A stretch of 64,000 nucleotides of DNA from Metallyticus violacea (Eukaryota > Arthropoda > Insecta > Mantodea > Metallyticidae): the NCBI GenBank assembly GCA_030762175.1, contig CM060843.1, positions 27,858,501 through 27,922,500 of the forward strand, given 5' to 3'. Positions 49,255 through 55,600 of the stretch are shown here, piece after piece. Positions within the stretch are counted from its first letter, which is position 1. Every line of letters starts with the position of its first letter. The notes below the pieces were generated by a model. That model did no database searches, had not been told where the DNA came from, and was given only the letters and a program-made list of their open reading frames with translations. The position numbers and the translations under genes are program-made.

Positions 49255-49260
49255 ATCGCA
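49255..49260. repeat. Target-site duplication, left copy (ATCGCA)
   Basis: ATCGCA lies directly before the left terminal repeat. An identical ATCGCA lies directly after the right terminal repeat at 55595-55600. Six base pairs is the duplication length characteristic of Polinton/Maverick integration. Confidence 0.92.
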
Positions 49261-49291
49261 AGTAGTATATATCCCTTTTCCGGTGATTTAA
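49261..49291 (+). repeat. Polinton left terminal inverted repeat
   Basis: AGTAGTATATATCCCTTTTC then CGGTGATTTAA. It pairs with 55564-55594 with a single G/A mismatch at position 23. Similarity stops after 31 bp, much shorter than usual Polinton TIRs. Confidence 0.92.
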
Positions 49292-49300
49292 CTGATTGCT

Positions 49301-49430
49301 AATGATATCAAAAGTGGAATGAGGTATCAAAAGTGGGGGTGAGGTGGCGCGGTTGGGTGGGGGGTGGAAGTGATGAGGTACAATTTGATATCAAAGCTTT
49401 TTCAATTTAAATCACCGGAAAAGGGGTATT
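49301..49430. repeat. Subterminal repeats and inverted copy of the terminus
   Basis: ATATCAAAAGTGG occurs at about 49306, again as GTATCAAAAGTGG near 49324, and in part as GATATCAAAG near 49387. At 49406-49430 TTTAAATCACCGGAAAAGGG then GTATT is an inverted copy of the element's own terminus. A fold-back hairpin of about 170 bp can therefore form at this end. The segment between is G-rich (49335-49370). Confidence 0.8.
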
Positions 49431-49460
49431 CTTTTTATTATACATAAAATTAACATATAT

Positions 49461-49740
49461 GTGATACAAAAAGAATTCTTTTAAATACAACTAAAATGCA
49501 AAAATGATGGTACTGAATATATTTATTATACAAAATAAAAATGGAGGTTTTACCCCTTTACAAAATGGTGGTTTTACCCTTTACAAAAATGGCGGTGGTT
49601 TTACAAAAAGAATTGGTTTAAATACAATTAAAGATGCGTGCTGAGTATATTTATTATACAAAATAAAAATGCAGGTTTTTACCCTTTACAAAATGGAGGT
49701 TTTACCCTTTACAAAAATGGCGGCACACATGGCGGTTTTC
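49461..49740. repeat. Two tandem 136-bp units with ATGGxGG motifs
   Basis: Copy 1 starts near 49466 (ACAAAAAGAATT) and copy 2 near 49602 with the same start. Both continue through ATATTTATTATACAAAATAA and then repeated AAATGGxGGTTTTACCCTTT units. Several copies read AAAATGGCGG, which resembles the YY1/PHO binding core. No coding frame belongs here. Confidence 0.8.
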
Positions 49741-49744
49741 CAAA

Positions 49745-49855
49745 AAATGGCTGTACAGTTCACACATCACTGGTGGGTTTACAAACATTGTGAGAGTTTT
49801 GGCGGTTACAAAAAAAAATGGCGGTGCAGTTCACACATCGCTGGTGGGCGCAGTC
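49745..49855. repeat. Direct repeat of about 70-bp period
   Basis: ATGGCTGTACAGTTCACACA at 49748 and ATGGCGGTGCAGTTCACACA at 49818, both followed by TCRCTGGTGGG, form a two-copy direct repeat at the 3' edge of the last element gene. Confidence 0.8.
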
Positions 49856-50374
49856 GGCTTTACAAAAAATTATTTTAAAATATGTGGTATATGTCTTTTT
49901 GACAAACGACACTTCGCTGTCTTCGTCGCTGCTGCTTTCCTCCTCCTCGCGTGGTGTGGTGACGCAGGTAAGTGACATGTGGGAAAAGTTGATGTTGAGG
50001 TGTTCCTGGGCCGACGGAATGGCGATGGGGACGACGAAATCGCTGATGGATGCGGTTGTGAAGCATCCTGCCGATGTGACCTTGTACTCTAGGGCTGGCG
50101 TTTTGTCGATGGTTCCGAGGTAGATGGTGCAGCGTGCGTCTATGCCGTAGTGGAGTGCTTTAGACGGGAGGCACCTGACTTCCACGACGTCGGAGTTGTT
50201 GGTTGCTAATTTGACGGTGACAGTTTTGTCTTCGCCAAAGAAGGAGATTTCTGTTGAGATGAGTTTGATGTTTGCTGGGTACTCACCGCTTGTTGTGACG
50301 TGATTTTGGTTGTCAAAAACTAGTTTGACAAATACATTGTTGCCTACCCCCACCGGATCTGTTTGACAGGGCAT
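49760..50374 (-). CDS. Unrecognised Polinton gene with acidic tail
   Basis: A 204-codon frame starting at an ATG 5 bp after the stop of the gene upstream. I do not recognise the family. Residues about 1-140 alternate hydrophobic and polar residues, as in a beta-rich fold, and include DVVEVRCLPSKAL, CTIYLGTIDKTPALEYKV and FVVPIAIPSAQEHLNINF. Residues about 148-161 are a run of Glu, Ser and Asp (REEEESSSDEDSE). After that the frame runs into repeat sequence with Cys residues, so the real protein may have ended near VSFVKK. A compact beta domain followed by an acidic tract recalls histone chaperones of the nucleoplasmin type, but this is only a resemblance in layout. Alternative: a virion accessory protein. 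It is the last gene of the minus-strand cluster. Confidence 0.6.
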   Translation of the reverse strand: MPCQTDPVGVGNNVFVKLVFDNQNHVTTSGEYPANIKLISTEISFFGEDKTVTVKLATNNSDVVEVRCLPSKALHYGIDARCTIYLGTIDKTPALEYKVTSAGCFTTASISDFVVPIAIPSAQEHLNINFSHMSLTCVTTPREEEESSSDEDSEVSFVKKTYTTYFKIIFCKADCAHQRCVNCTAIFFCNRQNSHNVCKPTSDV

Positions 50375-50379
50375 GTTGT

Positions 50380-50688
50380 TTATTTCGGTGTATACTTCAA
50401 TACGTGTCTCCGGTAGCCGTTTCTGAGTACCTCTTCACCCTGGTACACGATGTAAAAGTCGAACGAGTTGAGCTGGTTGATGAGTTCTGCAGAAAGATTG
50501 TTAAATCTTGTAGGTAGAAACACTTCTTTCCCGTTTTCGAGGCGAACAAGCGTCCTGGGTCCGTGCTTTGTGAATATGTTCCGGACCCCTACCACGACGT
50601 ATGGTACGTTCGGCTGTAACGTGAACACTGATACATACTCCGAGTTGCTCGCTACTGTAGCTAGTTGGCGTAACGCGTCGTTGATCAT
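50380..50688 (-). CDS. Small conserved Polinton protein, OB-fold-like
   Basis: 102 codons, no stops. Its ATG overlaps the stop of the upstream gene as ATGA (50685-50688). Recognisable features are FTLQPNVPYVVVGVRNIFTK, then RTLVRLENGKEVFLPTRF, then FDFYIVYQGEEV near the C-terminus. A Pro-Tyr start strand, a basic turn, a charged strand and an FLPxRF motif are typical of small proteins carried by insect mobile elements and some small DNA viruses. I infer a five-strand OB-like fold with possible single-strand DNA binding; this is not shown by the sequence. The length and overlap suggest it is translated with its neighbour. Intact and without odd codons. Confidence 0.65.
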   Translation of the reverse strand: MINDALRQLATVASNSEYVSVFTLQPNVPYVVVGVRNIFTKHGPRTLVRLENGKEVFLPTRFNNLSAELINQLNSFDFYIVYQGEEVLRNGYRRHVLKYTPK

Positions 50689-50984
50689 GTTGACTTCTCT
50701 GTAGAACTTTTGCTACTGACACACATTGGGCATTGTTTGGTGAGAGGGGGAGGACCGTCAATGTGGGTAGTGGTGGTGGGGAGGTTGTAGTGTTGGTTGC
50801 AGCGGCAGTAAGGGGCGAAAATTCCTTTAGCTTCTGGTGTAAGTTCCGCCCATACAGCGTCCACATCTACTGGCGAATGATGAATAAAGATGGTGTTTCC
50901 CTCCACGGCTAGTAGATGACGTTCATTTGGCTCCATCATTGTGAGACGACGACCATTAGTCAGAAACTTTATCACTATGTCCAT
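50685..50984 (-). CDS. Small Polinton protein with zinc-ribbon-like Cys pairs
   Basis: 99 codons, intact. Not a family I recognise. The N-terminal 55 residues form a hydrophobic, strand-rich segment (MDIVIKFLTNGRR, then HLLAVEGNTIFIHHSP). A YCRCNQHY segment near residue 60 and a CPMC segment near residue 86 give four Cys in two pairs plus a His, so a zinc ribbon is plausible. A flexible Pro/Thr-rich loop lies between the pairs. It is the first gene after the 184-bp spacer with the duplicated CRE-like site, so it may head its own transcript. The ATGA overlap with the next gene suggests coupled translation. Role unknown; a DNA- or RNA-binding accessory factor is the simplest guess. Confidence 0.6.
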   Translation of the reverse strand: MDIVIKFLTNGRRLTMMEPNERHLLAVEGNTIFIHHSPVDVDAVWAELTPEAKGIFAPYCRCNQHYNLPTTTTHIDGPPPLTKQCPMCVSSKSSTEKST

Positions 50985-51168
50985 GGTTTGCAGGAGACTT
51001 GTTCGTGATGTTATAAGGTGTTCGTGTTTGGAGGTGTTTTCGTGACGTCATCACGGAGCAGGTACAACCTAGCCTTGTCCATGGTCCAATGAATGCTCCG
51101 TCATGCCTGGACTTGTTCGGGAGGTTCTCGTGTTCCGACTTGTTCATGCAGGTGTTTTCGAGACGTCA
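50985..51168 (-). promoter_or_regulatory. Intergenic spacer with duplicated CRE-like site
   Basis: The only long spacer inside the element's gene cluster. A unit containing GGTGTTTTCGTGACGTCATC then ACGG (near 51034-51057) is repeated as GGTGTTTTCGAGACGTCATC then ACGG about 118 bp away (near 51151-51174). The first contains a perfect palindromic CREB/ATF site, TGACGTCA (51043-51050). Each copy is preceded by CTTGTTCG-like sequence. This suggests a duplicated enhancer or promoter for the three downstream small genes. It overlaps the end of the PC4-like gene slightly. Confidence 0.55.
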
Positions 51169-51792
51169 TCACGGTGCGACCTCACCTTGAACTTGTTTGG
51201 ACTTGTCCATGGCTTCGTGGTCCAACTCTCTGATGAATATCGGTTTTAGAAAATGCTCCATCTCTAGGAACACTCTAAAGGTTGCGCAACGAATGTATCT
51301 TGTATATTCGGTGTAGTTCATTTTTTCACCGGAAACGTGGGCGTGAAGCAAATACTTGCGATAGGCTGCTATTTGATTTTGTACTTCGAACTCTTCTTTC
51401 TTCTTGTGATATATGATGTCGGTGACCATACGCTGTAGGCTTTCTAGCGTACTCCATTCCTGCATACTCAGCGATATACAGCGACCGTCCATTTTGATGA
51501 TAATATTTTGTGCGCCAAATAAACGTTTAAAAAGTATGGATAGTCGGTTGGTTAACTGCCACTCTCTTAGATGAAGAGTCAAGCTCTGTATAGTCGGTAT
51601 CGCCTCTGCAAGCTTCTGCCACTCTGTTGAACCCAGAACCACCGCGCTGCGTCGTCCACCAACGGTCACCACGATCTTGTGTGGAGACTTAGGTGAAAAT
51701 CCAATGGCTGCAAACTTGGACTGCTTGCTGTTCAAGAAGAAAACATCCGATAGCGGTCCAGGCCTCTCCAAGCAACGACGTAATGGCCACAA
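51169..51792 (-). CDS. Polinton PC4-like protein (two putative repeats)
   Basis: An open frame of about 207 codons. No ATG lies at its upstream end: the frame opens inside the protease region at a TTG codon, so the true start is unclear or lost. Two segments have a similar layout. Near residues 30-60 there is KIVVTVGGRRSAVV, then STEWQKLAEAIPTI. Near residues 95-130 there is NIIIKMDGRCISLSMQEW, then STLESLQRMVTDII. A beta strand, a Gly-Arg turn and an SLxxxEWxxL helix resemble the PC4/Sub1 single-strand DNA-binding fold (GISLxxEQWxxL). The C-terminal third is helical and charged. I infer a role in binding single-stranded DNA during transcription or replication; confidence in the fold is modest. 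It overlaps the protease 3' end by 61 bp in another frame. Confidence 0.55.
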   Translation of the reverse strand: MWPLRRCLERPGPLSDVFFLNSKQSKFAAIGFSPKSPHKIVVTVGGRRSAVVLGSTEWQKLAEAIPTIQSLTLHLREWQLTNRLSILFKRLFGAQNIIIKMDGRCISLSMQEWSTLESLQRMVTDIIYHKKKEEFEVQNQIAAYRKYLLHAHVSGEKMNYTEYTRYIRCATFRVFLEMEHFLKPIFIRELDHEAMDKSKQVQGEVAP

Positions 51793-52109
51793 GTGGTGCT
51801 GTAATTGCCTTGCAACCTTCTAGTGTTGTGAGTCCCTCTTGTACCACAACATCGATTTAAAAAATTTAGGATTTCCCCCGAAAGAGGCTCTATACCATAG
51901 CTATCGAAATATTCACCCCTGTCGTTCTTTGCAACAAAGATGCAGACCCAATGTTTCCCTGGTTTCGTGCTTGGATCAGTGTTAATAACAACTGCTATGG
52001 GAAGCTGCCTATTATGCAAATTTATCTACGACAATTGGTCGCAAGCGTACACGCCTAAAAAGTGTGGGGTACATTTAGACAGAAGCCGGTGTATTTGCAG
52101 CGTATTCAT
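51732..52109 (-). pseudogene. Adenain-like cysteine protease (PRO), interrupted
   Basis: The Polinton maturation protease of the adenovirus/Ulp1-like clan, which cleaves capsid proproteins. The start ATG at 52109 overlaps the stop of the major capsid gene as ATGA. The frame reads MNTLQIHRLL and GVYACDQLS, then meets an in-frame TAG at 52026-52028. It continues with INTDPSTKPGKHWVCIF (catalytic His near residue 53), GEYFDSYG (acidic residue near 69) and LQGNYSTTCGHY (Gln near 100, nucleophile Cys near 107). The Gln-to-Cys spacing of seven matches adenain. The frame ends at 51732, earlier than usual for the family, and homologous-looking sequence goes on in another frame, so a frameshift near 51790 is likely. 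All active-site residues survive, but the TAG and the early end argue against function. Confidence 0.85.
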
Positions 52110-53395
52110 GATGCCAAAATGGTCCTGTTAGCATCAATTTCTATAGTGCGATGCACTTCTGCCATCACCAACGGATTGACAGGTTCTGGAGTTTGATCTT
52201 TAAAACCTATACTTATAGACACAGTACCGTGTCGTTGCCCTGAAATGTAAGACTCGTTAGCGCTCATATCGGCTGTTAGATCAAATACCATAATGGTATA
52301 ACCGTGAGAATATTGATGTCTGGAAATTGAATGCCCTTCGTCCTTAAAGTGTATCCCGAGGCCGTCTTGAAGGGTTTGAAAACATTGGAGAAATTGACCG
52401 GCATCAAAATCGGGCTGTAGGGGTTGTGAGGGAAAAGGCTGGCCGTTCACATACAGCTGAAAAGAATTCATTTTAAAGTGATGTAAATTGTATGGGTTTT
52501 TGTTAATGTTACCGTTGTATGCCTGGTCGGCAACCATTGCCACAACCACTCTTCGGGGTATTTGCCCTATGAAAACGTCATTGAAAGTCATGTTACTAAC
52601 CCCCTTTGGAATGTTGAGAGCGTGAAATCCTACATCTTTGAGATGGTACTTTGCATTACTCTTTGCTAACACCGCCTGATGTGCAAGCTTGATGGTCGGC
52701 GACGGTCTCACAGCTTTCAAAATCAGTCTAGCAGACTGAATCTCTGTGTAGGCTTTAAAGTCCTTTGTATCCGAAAAGAGATGAAAGTTGGGTGAAGAGG
52801 GAGAGAGTTTGATGGTAACGCTCACATTGTTCAAGAGCAGATTTTCCTGATTAAAGAGTGCATTGGAAAGATTACCCATTAGCTGCACAACTTTGCTTCC
52901 TTTGGTATAGTCGTTACGCCACTTAATTCCATCATTTGCTACATACGCGTCCATCATTCCTCCCTTGTCCTTTTTCCAGAGCGAGGACTGTAGTCTGCTG
53001 TTCATGACATCTTCCGAATAATTGAGCAACGTTTCAATGTAAGTTCTATAGGGGTAGCCTGGCTGAGGCATGGAAACTGTGACATTGTTGAGTGATACTT
53101 CCAATTGCTGAAACAAGGAATTTAGGGAATTGTTTACAAAAGTAACCTGCTTGTCCTCTTTCAAGTCGTTTCCACCGTCATCCACTATTCGCACGAACAG
53201 CTCAAGTACTACATAAGTCATGTCGAGGTAATCGTCTGCATTGCCAGAGTAATGAAATGTGATGGGCGCGTTTTTCATAAGTGTATTTTGTGGGTTTAGA
53301 GAAATGTAACGGTACTCCTCCACGTTCATTTGAACGGGCAAGTCTTTAAAGATGTCTAGTTCTGAACTCATGTGCACCAACGATTCGTCAGCCAT
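52106..53395 (-). CDS. Polinton major capsid protein (hexon-like, double jelly-roll)
   Basis: 429 codons, uninterrupted, with its ATG sharing one base with the upstream stop (TAATG at 53393-53397). The protein belongs to the family annotated in many animal genomes as F54H12.2-like, recognised as the double jelly-roll major capsid protein of Polintons and adintoviruses. Diagnostic segments: FHYSGNADDYLDM (residues 47-59), YPYRTYIETLLNY (114-126), FNDVFIGQIPRRVVVAMV (271-288), and near the C-terminus a YTIMVFDLTADMSANE segment (about 368). The length is within the family range. No signal peptide or membrane segment, as expected for a protein assembled in the nucleus. It is the only long structural gene here without damage, while its neighbours carry stops or frameshifts. 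That may be chance at this age, or a hint of constraint. Confidence 0.9.
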   Translation of the reverse strand: MADESLVHMSSELDIFKDLPVQMNVEEYRYISLNPQNTLMKNAPITFHYSGNADDYLDMTYVVLELFVRIVDDGGNDLKEDKQVTFVNNSLNSLFQQLEVSLNNVTVSMPQPGYPYRTYIETLLNYSEDVMNSRLQSSLWKKDKGGMMDAYVANDGIKWRNDYTKGSKVVQLMGNLSNALFNQENLLLNNVSVTIKLSPSSPNFHLFSDTKDFKAYTEIQSARLILKAVRPSPTIKLAHQAVLAKSNAKYHLKDVGFHALNIPKGVSNMTFNDVFIGQIPRRVVVAMVADQAYNGNINKNPYNLHHFKMNSFQLYVNGQPFPSQPLQPDFDAGQFLQCFQTLQDGLGIHFKDEGHSISRHQYSHGYTIMVFDLTADMSANESYISGQRHGTVSISIGFKDQTPEPVNPLVMAEVHRTIEIDANRTILAS

Positions 53396-53811
53396 TATGA
53401 AAATACGTCTAGCACCTTACGTCTTCGGCGTTTAGTCTTAAACTGATTGTATATTTCACCCTTCGGGCGCTTTAATAGCCCAGTGCCTATCATAGAGTCT
53501 ATCTTTACATCAGCTTTCCTTTTCAAGTTAGTTCCTGCCTCCTTCAGCCTAGTCTTTAACGATTCTTTTGGCGGTATCCCCGAACTTGCAACATCTGCAA
53601 GCACATTGGCCCCCATTTTCAATGCCTCTTTACCGATAGCTTTCACACCGCTCTTGAAAAACGGTAGCACGGTTCTGAAAAGACCACCGAGAGCAGAGAA
53701 CAAGCCGCTACCCTTTTGATAACGCTTGCCTCTGTACAAGTGAAAATCTCCATTGTATAATGCTCCTCCAGCCTGGTTTAAGTAATACCTGGTGACTGTA
53801 TCCAGCTCCAT
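53395..53811 (-). CDS. Polinton small basic virion protein (pVI-like)
   Basis: 138 codons, intact. It starts at an ATG that shares one base with the penton stop (TAATG at 53809-53813) and ends sharing one base with the capsid ATG. A short acidic-to-neutral start (MELDTVTRYYLNQAGG) is followed by HLYRGKRYQKGSG, then a Gly/Leu/Phe-rich amphipathic stretch (LFSALGGLFRTVLPFFKSG), an Ala/Lys-rich helix and a highly basic C-terminus (FKTKRRRRKVLDVF). This composition and the place between penton and major capsid genes match the Polinton protein compared with adenovirus pVI/pX core proteins: membrane-active or DNA-binding inside the virion. The GSGLF segment around residue 33-37 could be a maturation-cleavage site, by analogy with adenain sites; that is inference. 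Confidence 0.8.
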   Translation of the reverse strand: MELDTVTRYYLNQAGGALYNGDFHLYRGKRYQKGSGLFSALGGLFRTVLPFFKSGVKAIGKEALKMGANVLADVASSGIPPKESLKTRLKEAGTNLKRKADVKIDSMIGTGLLKRPKGEIYNQFKTKRRRRKVLDVFS

Positions 53812-54885
53812 TATGTCTGATTCGGACGAAACGTTAGAACTATAGTAGAGGAAAGACCGTCTACAAATGGCAAGAAATCACCATAACCGTTCTTTAAATC
53901 TATATTCACGATTTTAAAGTCCTGTTGCATCAAAGGTACCCAGTTAAGTGGAACGAAGGACTTTTCAATAGTCATGCAGGTGTTGTCACGTTTTTCATAC
54001 TTTACAGAGACGCTTTCAATGACTTGCACAAATGTGTTGCCCACCACTTGTGGTACTATCAGATTACAGTAAATGAACATTTCGTAAGGGAAACCCAGGT
54101 ACGGATCCACTGGGTGTTTGCCAATTTCCTGTTCAACCACGTTGGTGTATGGTTCGAAACCCATCATCTTGGCCAAAGATGGTGACAAAACCAATACATG
54201 TATGAGGTTCTTTGGCGCAGGTTTAGGAGGATTGTCAGGTTTTTCCTGCGTTTCTGGTGTAGCAGGAGTGCCTGGTTTACGAGGATTTGGTGGTTTAGGA
54301 TTGATAGGTCTTGGAGGAGTTCTAGTAGGAGTTCTAGCTTTGTTTTTTAACGTTTGGTTCGTGCCTTCAGGGGGTTTAATTTCTGTTTTCGATACACTTC
54401 TCCTAGAGGACTCAGCATTTTCTATATATCCTACATATTTGCTGGTGGGAATATGACTGGTCTGTGCGACTTTGATGTTAATGCTGGCAGTATTTTTTGT
54501 TCTCGTTATAAATGAAAAAGTCTTCGACTTGCAAATTTTCGCGTATAACAGAGTTGACAGCGTGTACCAAATCCTTAGAATTGTGTACGATACCATGTGG
54601 CAATAGTAAGTTAAATTTTGAATGTGTCACTGGCGCTACCATATTATACATTGTTCCAATGATTTGATTATCGTGATTTGTTACGTTATAGAATTTCACA
54701 GGGTACCTAACCTTTTGCAGTGCGACTTCCCATTCTCCTTGCAGCACTATTCTATCGGGTAAGATGTTTGAAAATCTGGAACTTGTATTGTCAGTGAAAT
54801 GCCCCATAGAGGCATTACTCACGAGTGTGAGGGAAAAAGGTTTTGTTCTGATCATATCGAGTTGATAGTTGAAGCCAGAACCCAC
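53811..54885 (-). pseudogene. Polinton penton / minor capsid protein, frameshifted
   Basis: The single jelly-roll minor capsid (penton) protein, in two frames. The first frame, from the ATG at 54885 to a stop at 54478, carries the family's N-terminal signature: FSLTLVSNASMGHFTDNTSS, then ILPDRIVLQGEWEVALQKVR and YPVKFYNV. The second frame, open from 54596 and coding in register from about 54490 to 53811, holds a long Pro-rich linker (around 54400-54220) and the C-terminal part with HVLVLSPSLAKMMGF and FPYEMFIYCNLIVPQ. The two registers meet at a run of six A on the coding strand (54493-54498) and differ by one base, so a single-base insertion in the homopolymer is the simplest cause. Programmed shifting is possible but unsupported. 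The start overlaps the integrase 3' end by 34 bp. Confidence 0.85.
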
Positions 54886-55559
54886 GAGTTAAACTTGACT
54901 GGATAACCTCTCCACTTAACCAAAAACTGTTTATTTCGACCGCGACCTTTAGTGTCGAGTATTTGGTCTATTTTGAATGATTCTGGAAGAGCTACCTTTT
55001 GTAACTCCTCGGAGTAAAAGATGCCGTCTATGGCTTCCCCACCCAAGTCCTTCAATTTATACACAACGGGAGAACCGTATACCACCTCGTCAATCTGTAA
55101 AATTTCATCCGTCCAGTTTTGCTCGTACCCCTTGGCAAATTTCATTTTCTCCTTAGATATACGCACATGGTCTCCCACATTAAATTTAACTTTACGTGGT
55201 TTGTCTACATTCCGACCATAAAGATTTTCGTAAACCTGCAAAATGTTGTCTTCATTGACATCCTTTGGAGCCATCTTTATGGACCTATGAAAGGAACTAT
55301 TGTAGGACTTTAAAAGCGCAGGAAGAACGTCCACGTATCTATAAGTGTTTTTATGTGTGAAATATTTCCACATTTTCGTCTTTAAGGTTCTATTGAAACG
55401 TTCTACAACACTGGCTTTGACATTATTTTTTGTAGTGTAATACTTTACACCATGTTTGTTTTAAAATGTTTTAAAGGTTTTATTGGTGAACTCCGTTCCT
55501 TTATCTGTTTGCAATATCTTGGGAGTGCGATGAGAGATAATCGTTTTAAACAGAAGCGT
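54852..55559 (-). pseudogene. Polinton integrase remnant with chromodomain
   Basis: The retroviral-type (DDE) integrase that inserts Polintons, read on the minus strand. Only the second half of the catalytic core remains. LQTDKGTEF (near 55511-55485) holds the second catalytic Asp and KASVVERFNRT (near 55418-55386) the Glu, 34 residues later, close to the D35E spacing. An in-frame TAA lies between them at 55461-55463. From 55373 the frame is open to 54852: MWKYFTHKNTYRYVDVLPAL, an SH3-like DHVRIS segment, and a C-terminal chromodomain (FKIDQILDTKGRGRNKQFLV, then KWRGYP). The N-terminal zinc domain and the first Asp are missing because the right terminal repeat starts only a few bases upstream of the remnant. 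It is catalytically dead, so the element would have depended on integrase from another copy. Confidence 0.88.
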
Positions 55560-55563
55560 TTAA

Positions 55564-55594
55564 TTAAATCATCGGAAAAGGGATATATACTACT
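55564..55594 (-). repeat. Polinton right terminal inverted repeat
   Basis: TTAAATCATCGGAAAAGGGA then TATATACTACT on the plus strand, the inverse of 49261-49291 with one mismatch. The integrase remnant begins within about 5 bp of its inner edge, so a deletion brought them together. Confidence 0.92.
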
Positions 55595-55600
55595 ATCGCA
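55595..55600. repeat. Target-site duplication, right copy (ATCGCA)
   Basis: Identical to 49255-49260 and directly adjacent to the right terminus. Confidence 0.92.

Larger units (their letters stand above)
49261..55594 (-). mobile_element. Polinton/Maverick (adintovirus-like) element, non-autonomous
   Basis: A 6334-bp element with exact ends: terminal inverted repeats at 49261-49291 and 55564-55594 (30 of 31 bp identical, starting AGTAGTATATATCCC) and a perfect 6-bp target duplication outside. All recognisable genes lie on the minus strand: integrase remnant, penton, pVI-like, major capsid protein, adenain-like protease, PC4-like protein and three unrecognised small genes. Polintons usually run 15-20 kb and carry a protein-primed DNA polymerase B and an FtsK/HerA-type packaging ATPase; neither is here, and the integrase lacks its N-terminal half. 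It is thus an internal-deletion derivative that keeps the virion-structure block. Stops or frameshifts in three genes show that this copy is decaying, although the major capsid frame is intact. Confidence 0.93.

Noticed and set aside
53447..53719. Plus-strand frames inside the Polinton (also 53925-54456, 50468-50704 and 49818-50123)
   Set aside because: They are antisense or shifted shadows of the minus-strand genes, with no family motif of their own.
54478..54600. Programmed ribosomal frameshift in the penton gene
   Set aside because: A plain one-base insertion in A6 explains it, other genes here are also damaged, and I see no conserved shift signal. Kept only as an alternative.
49261..55594. 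A free-living adenovirus- or densovirus-like integrated virus instead of a transposon
   Set aside because: A TIR-bounded insertion with a 6-bp duplication plus a retroviral-type integrase and F54H12.2-like capsid points to Polinton/adintovirus, not to the other groups.
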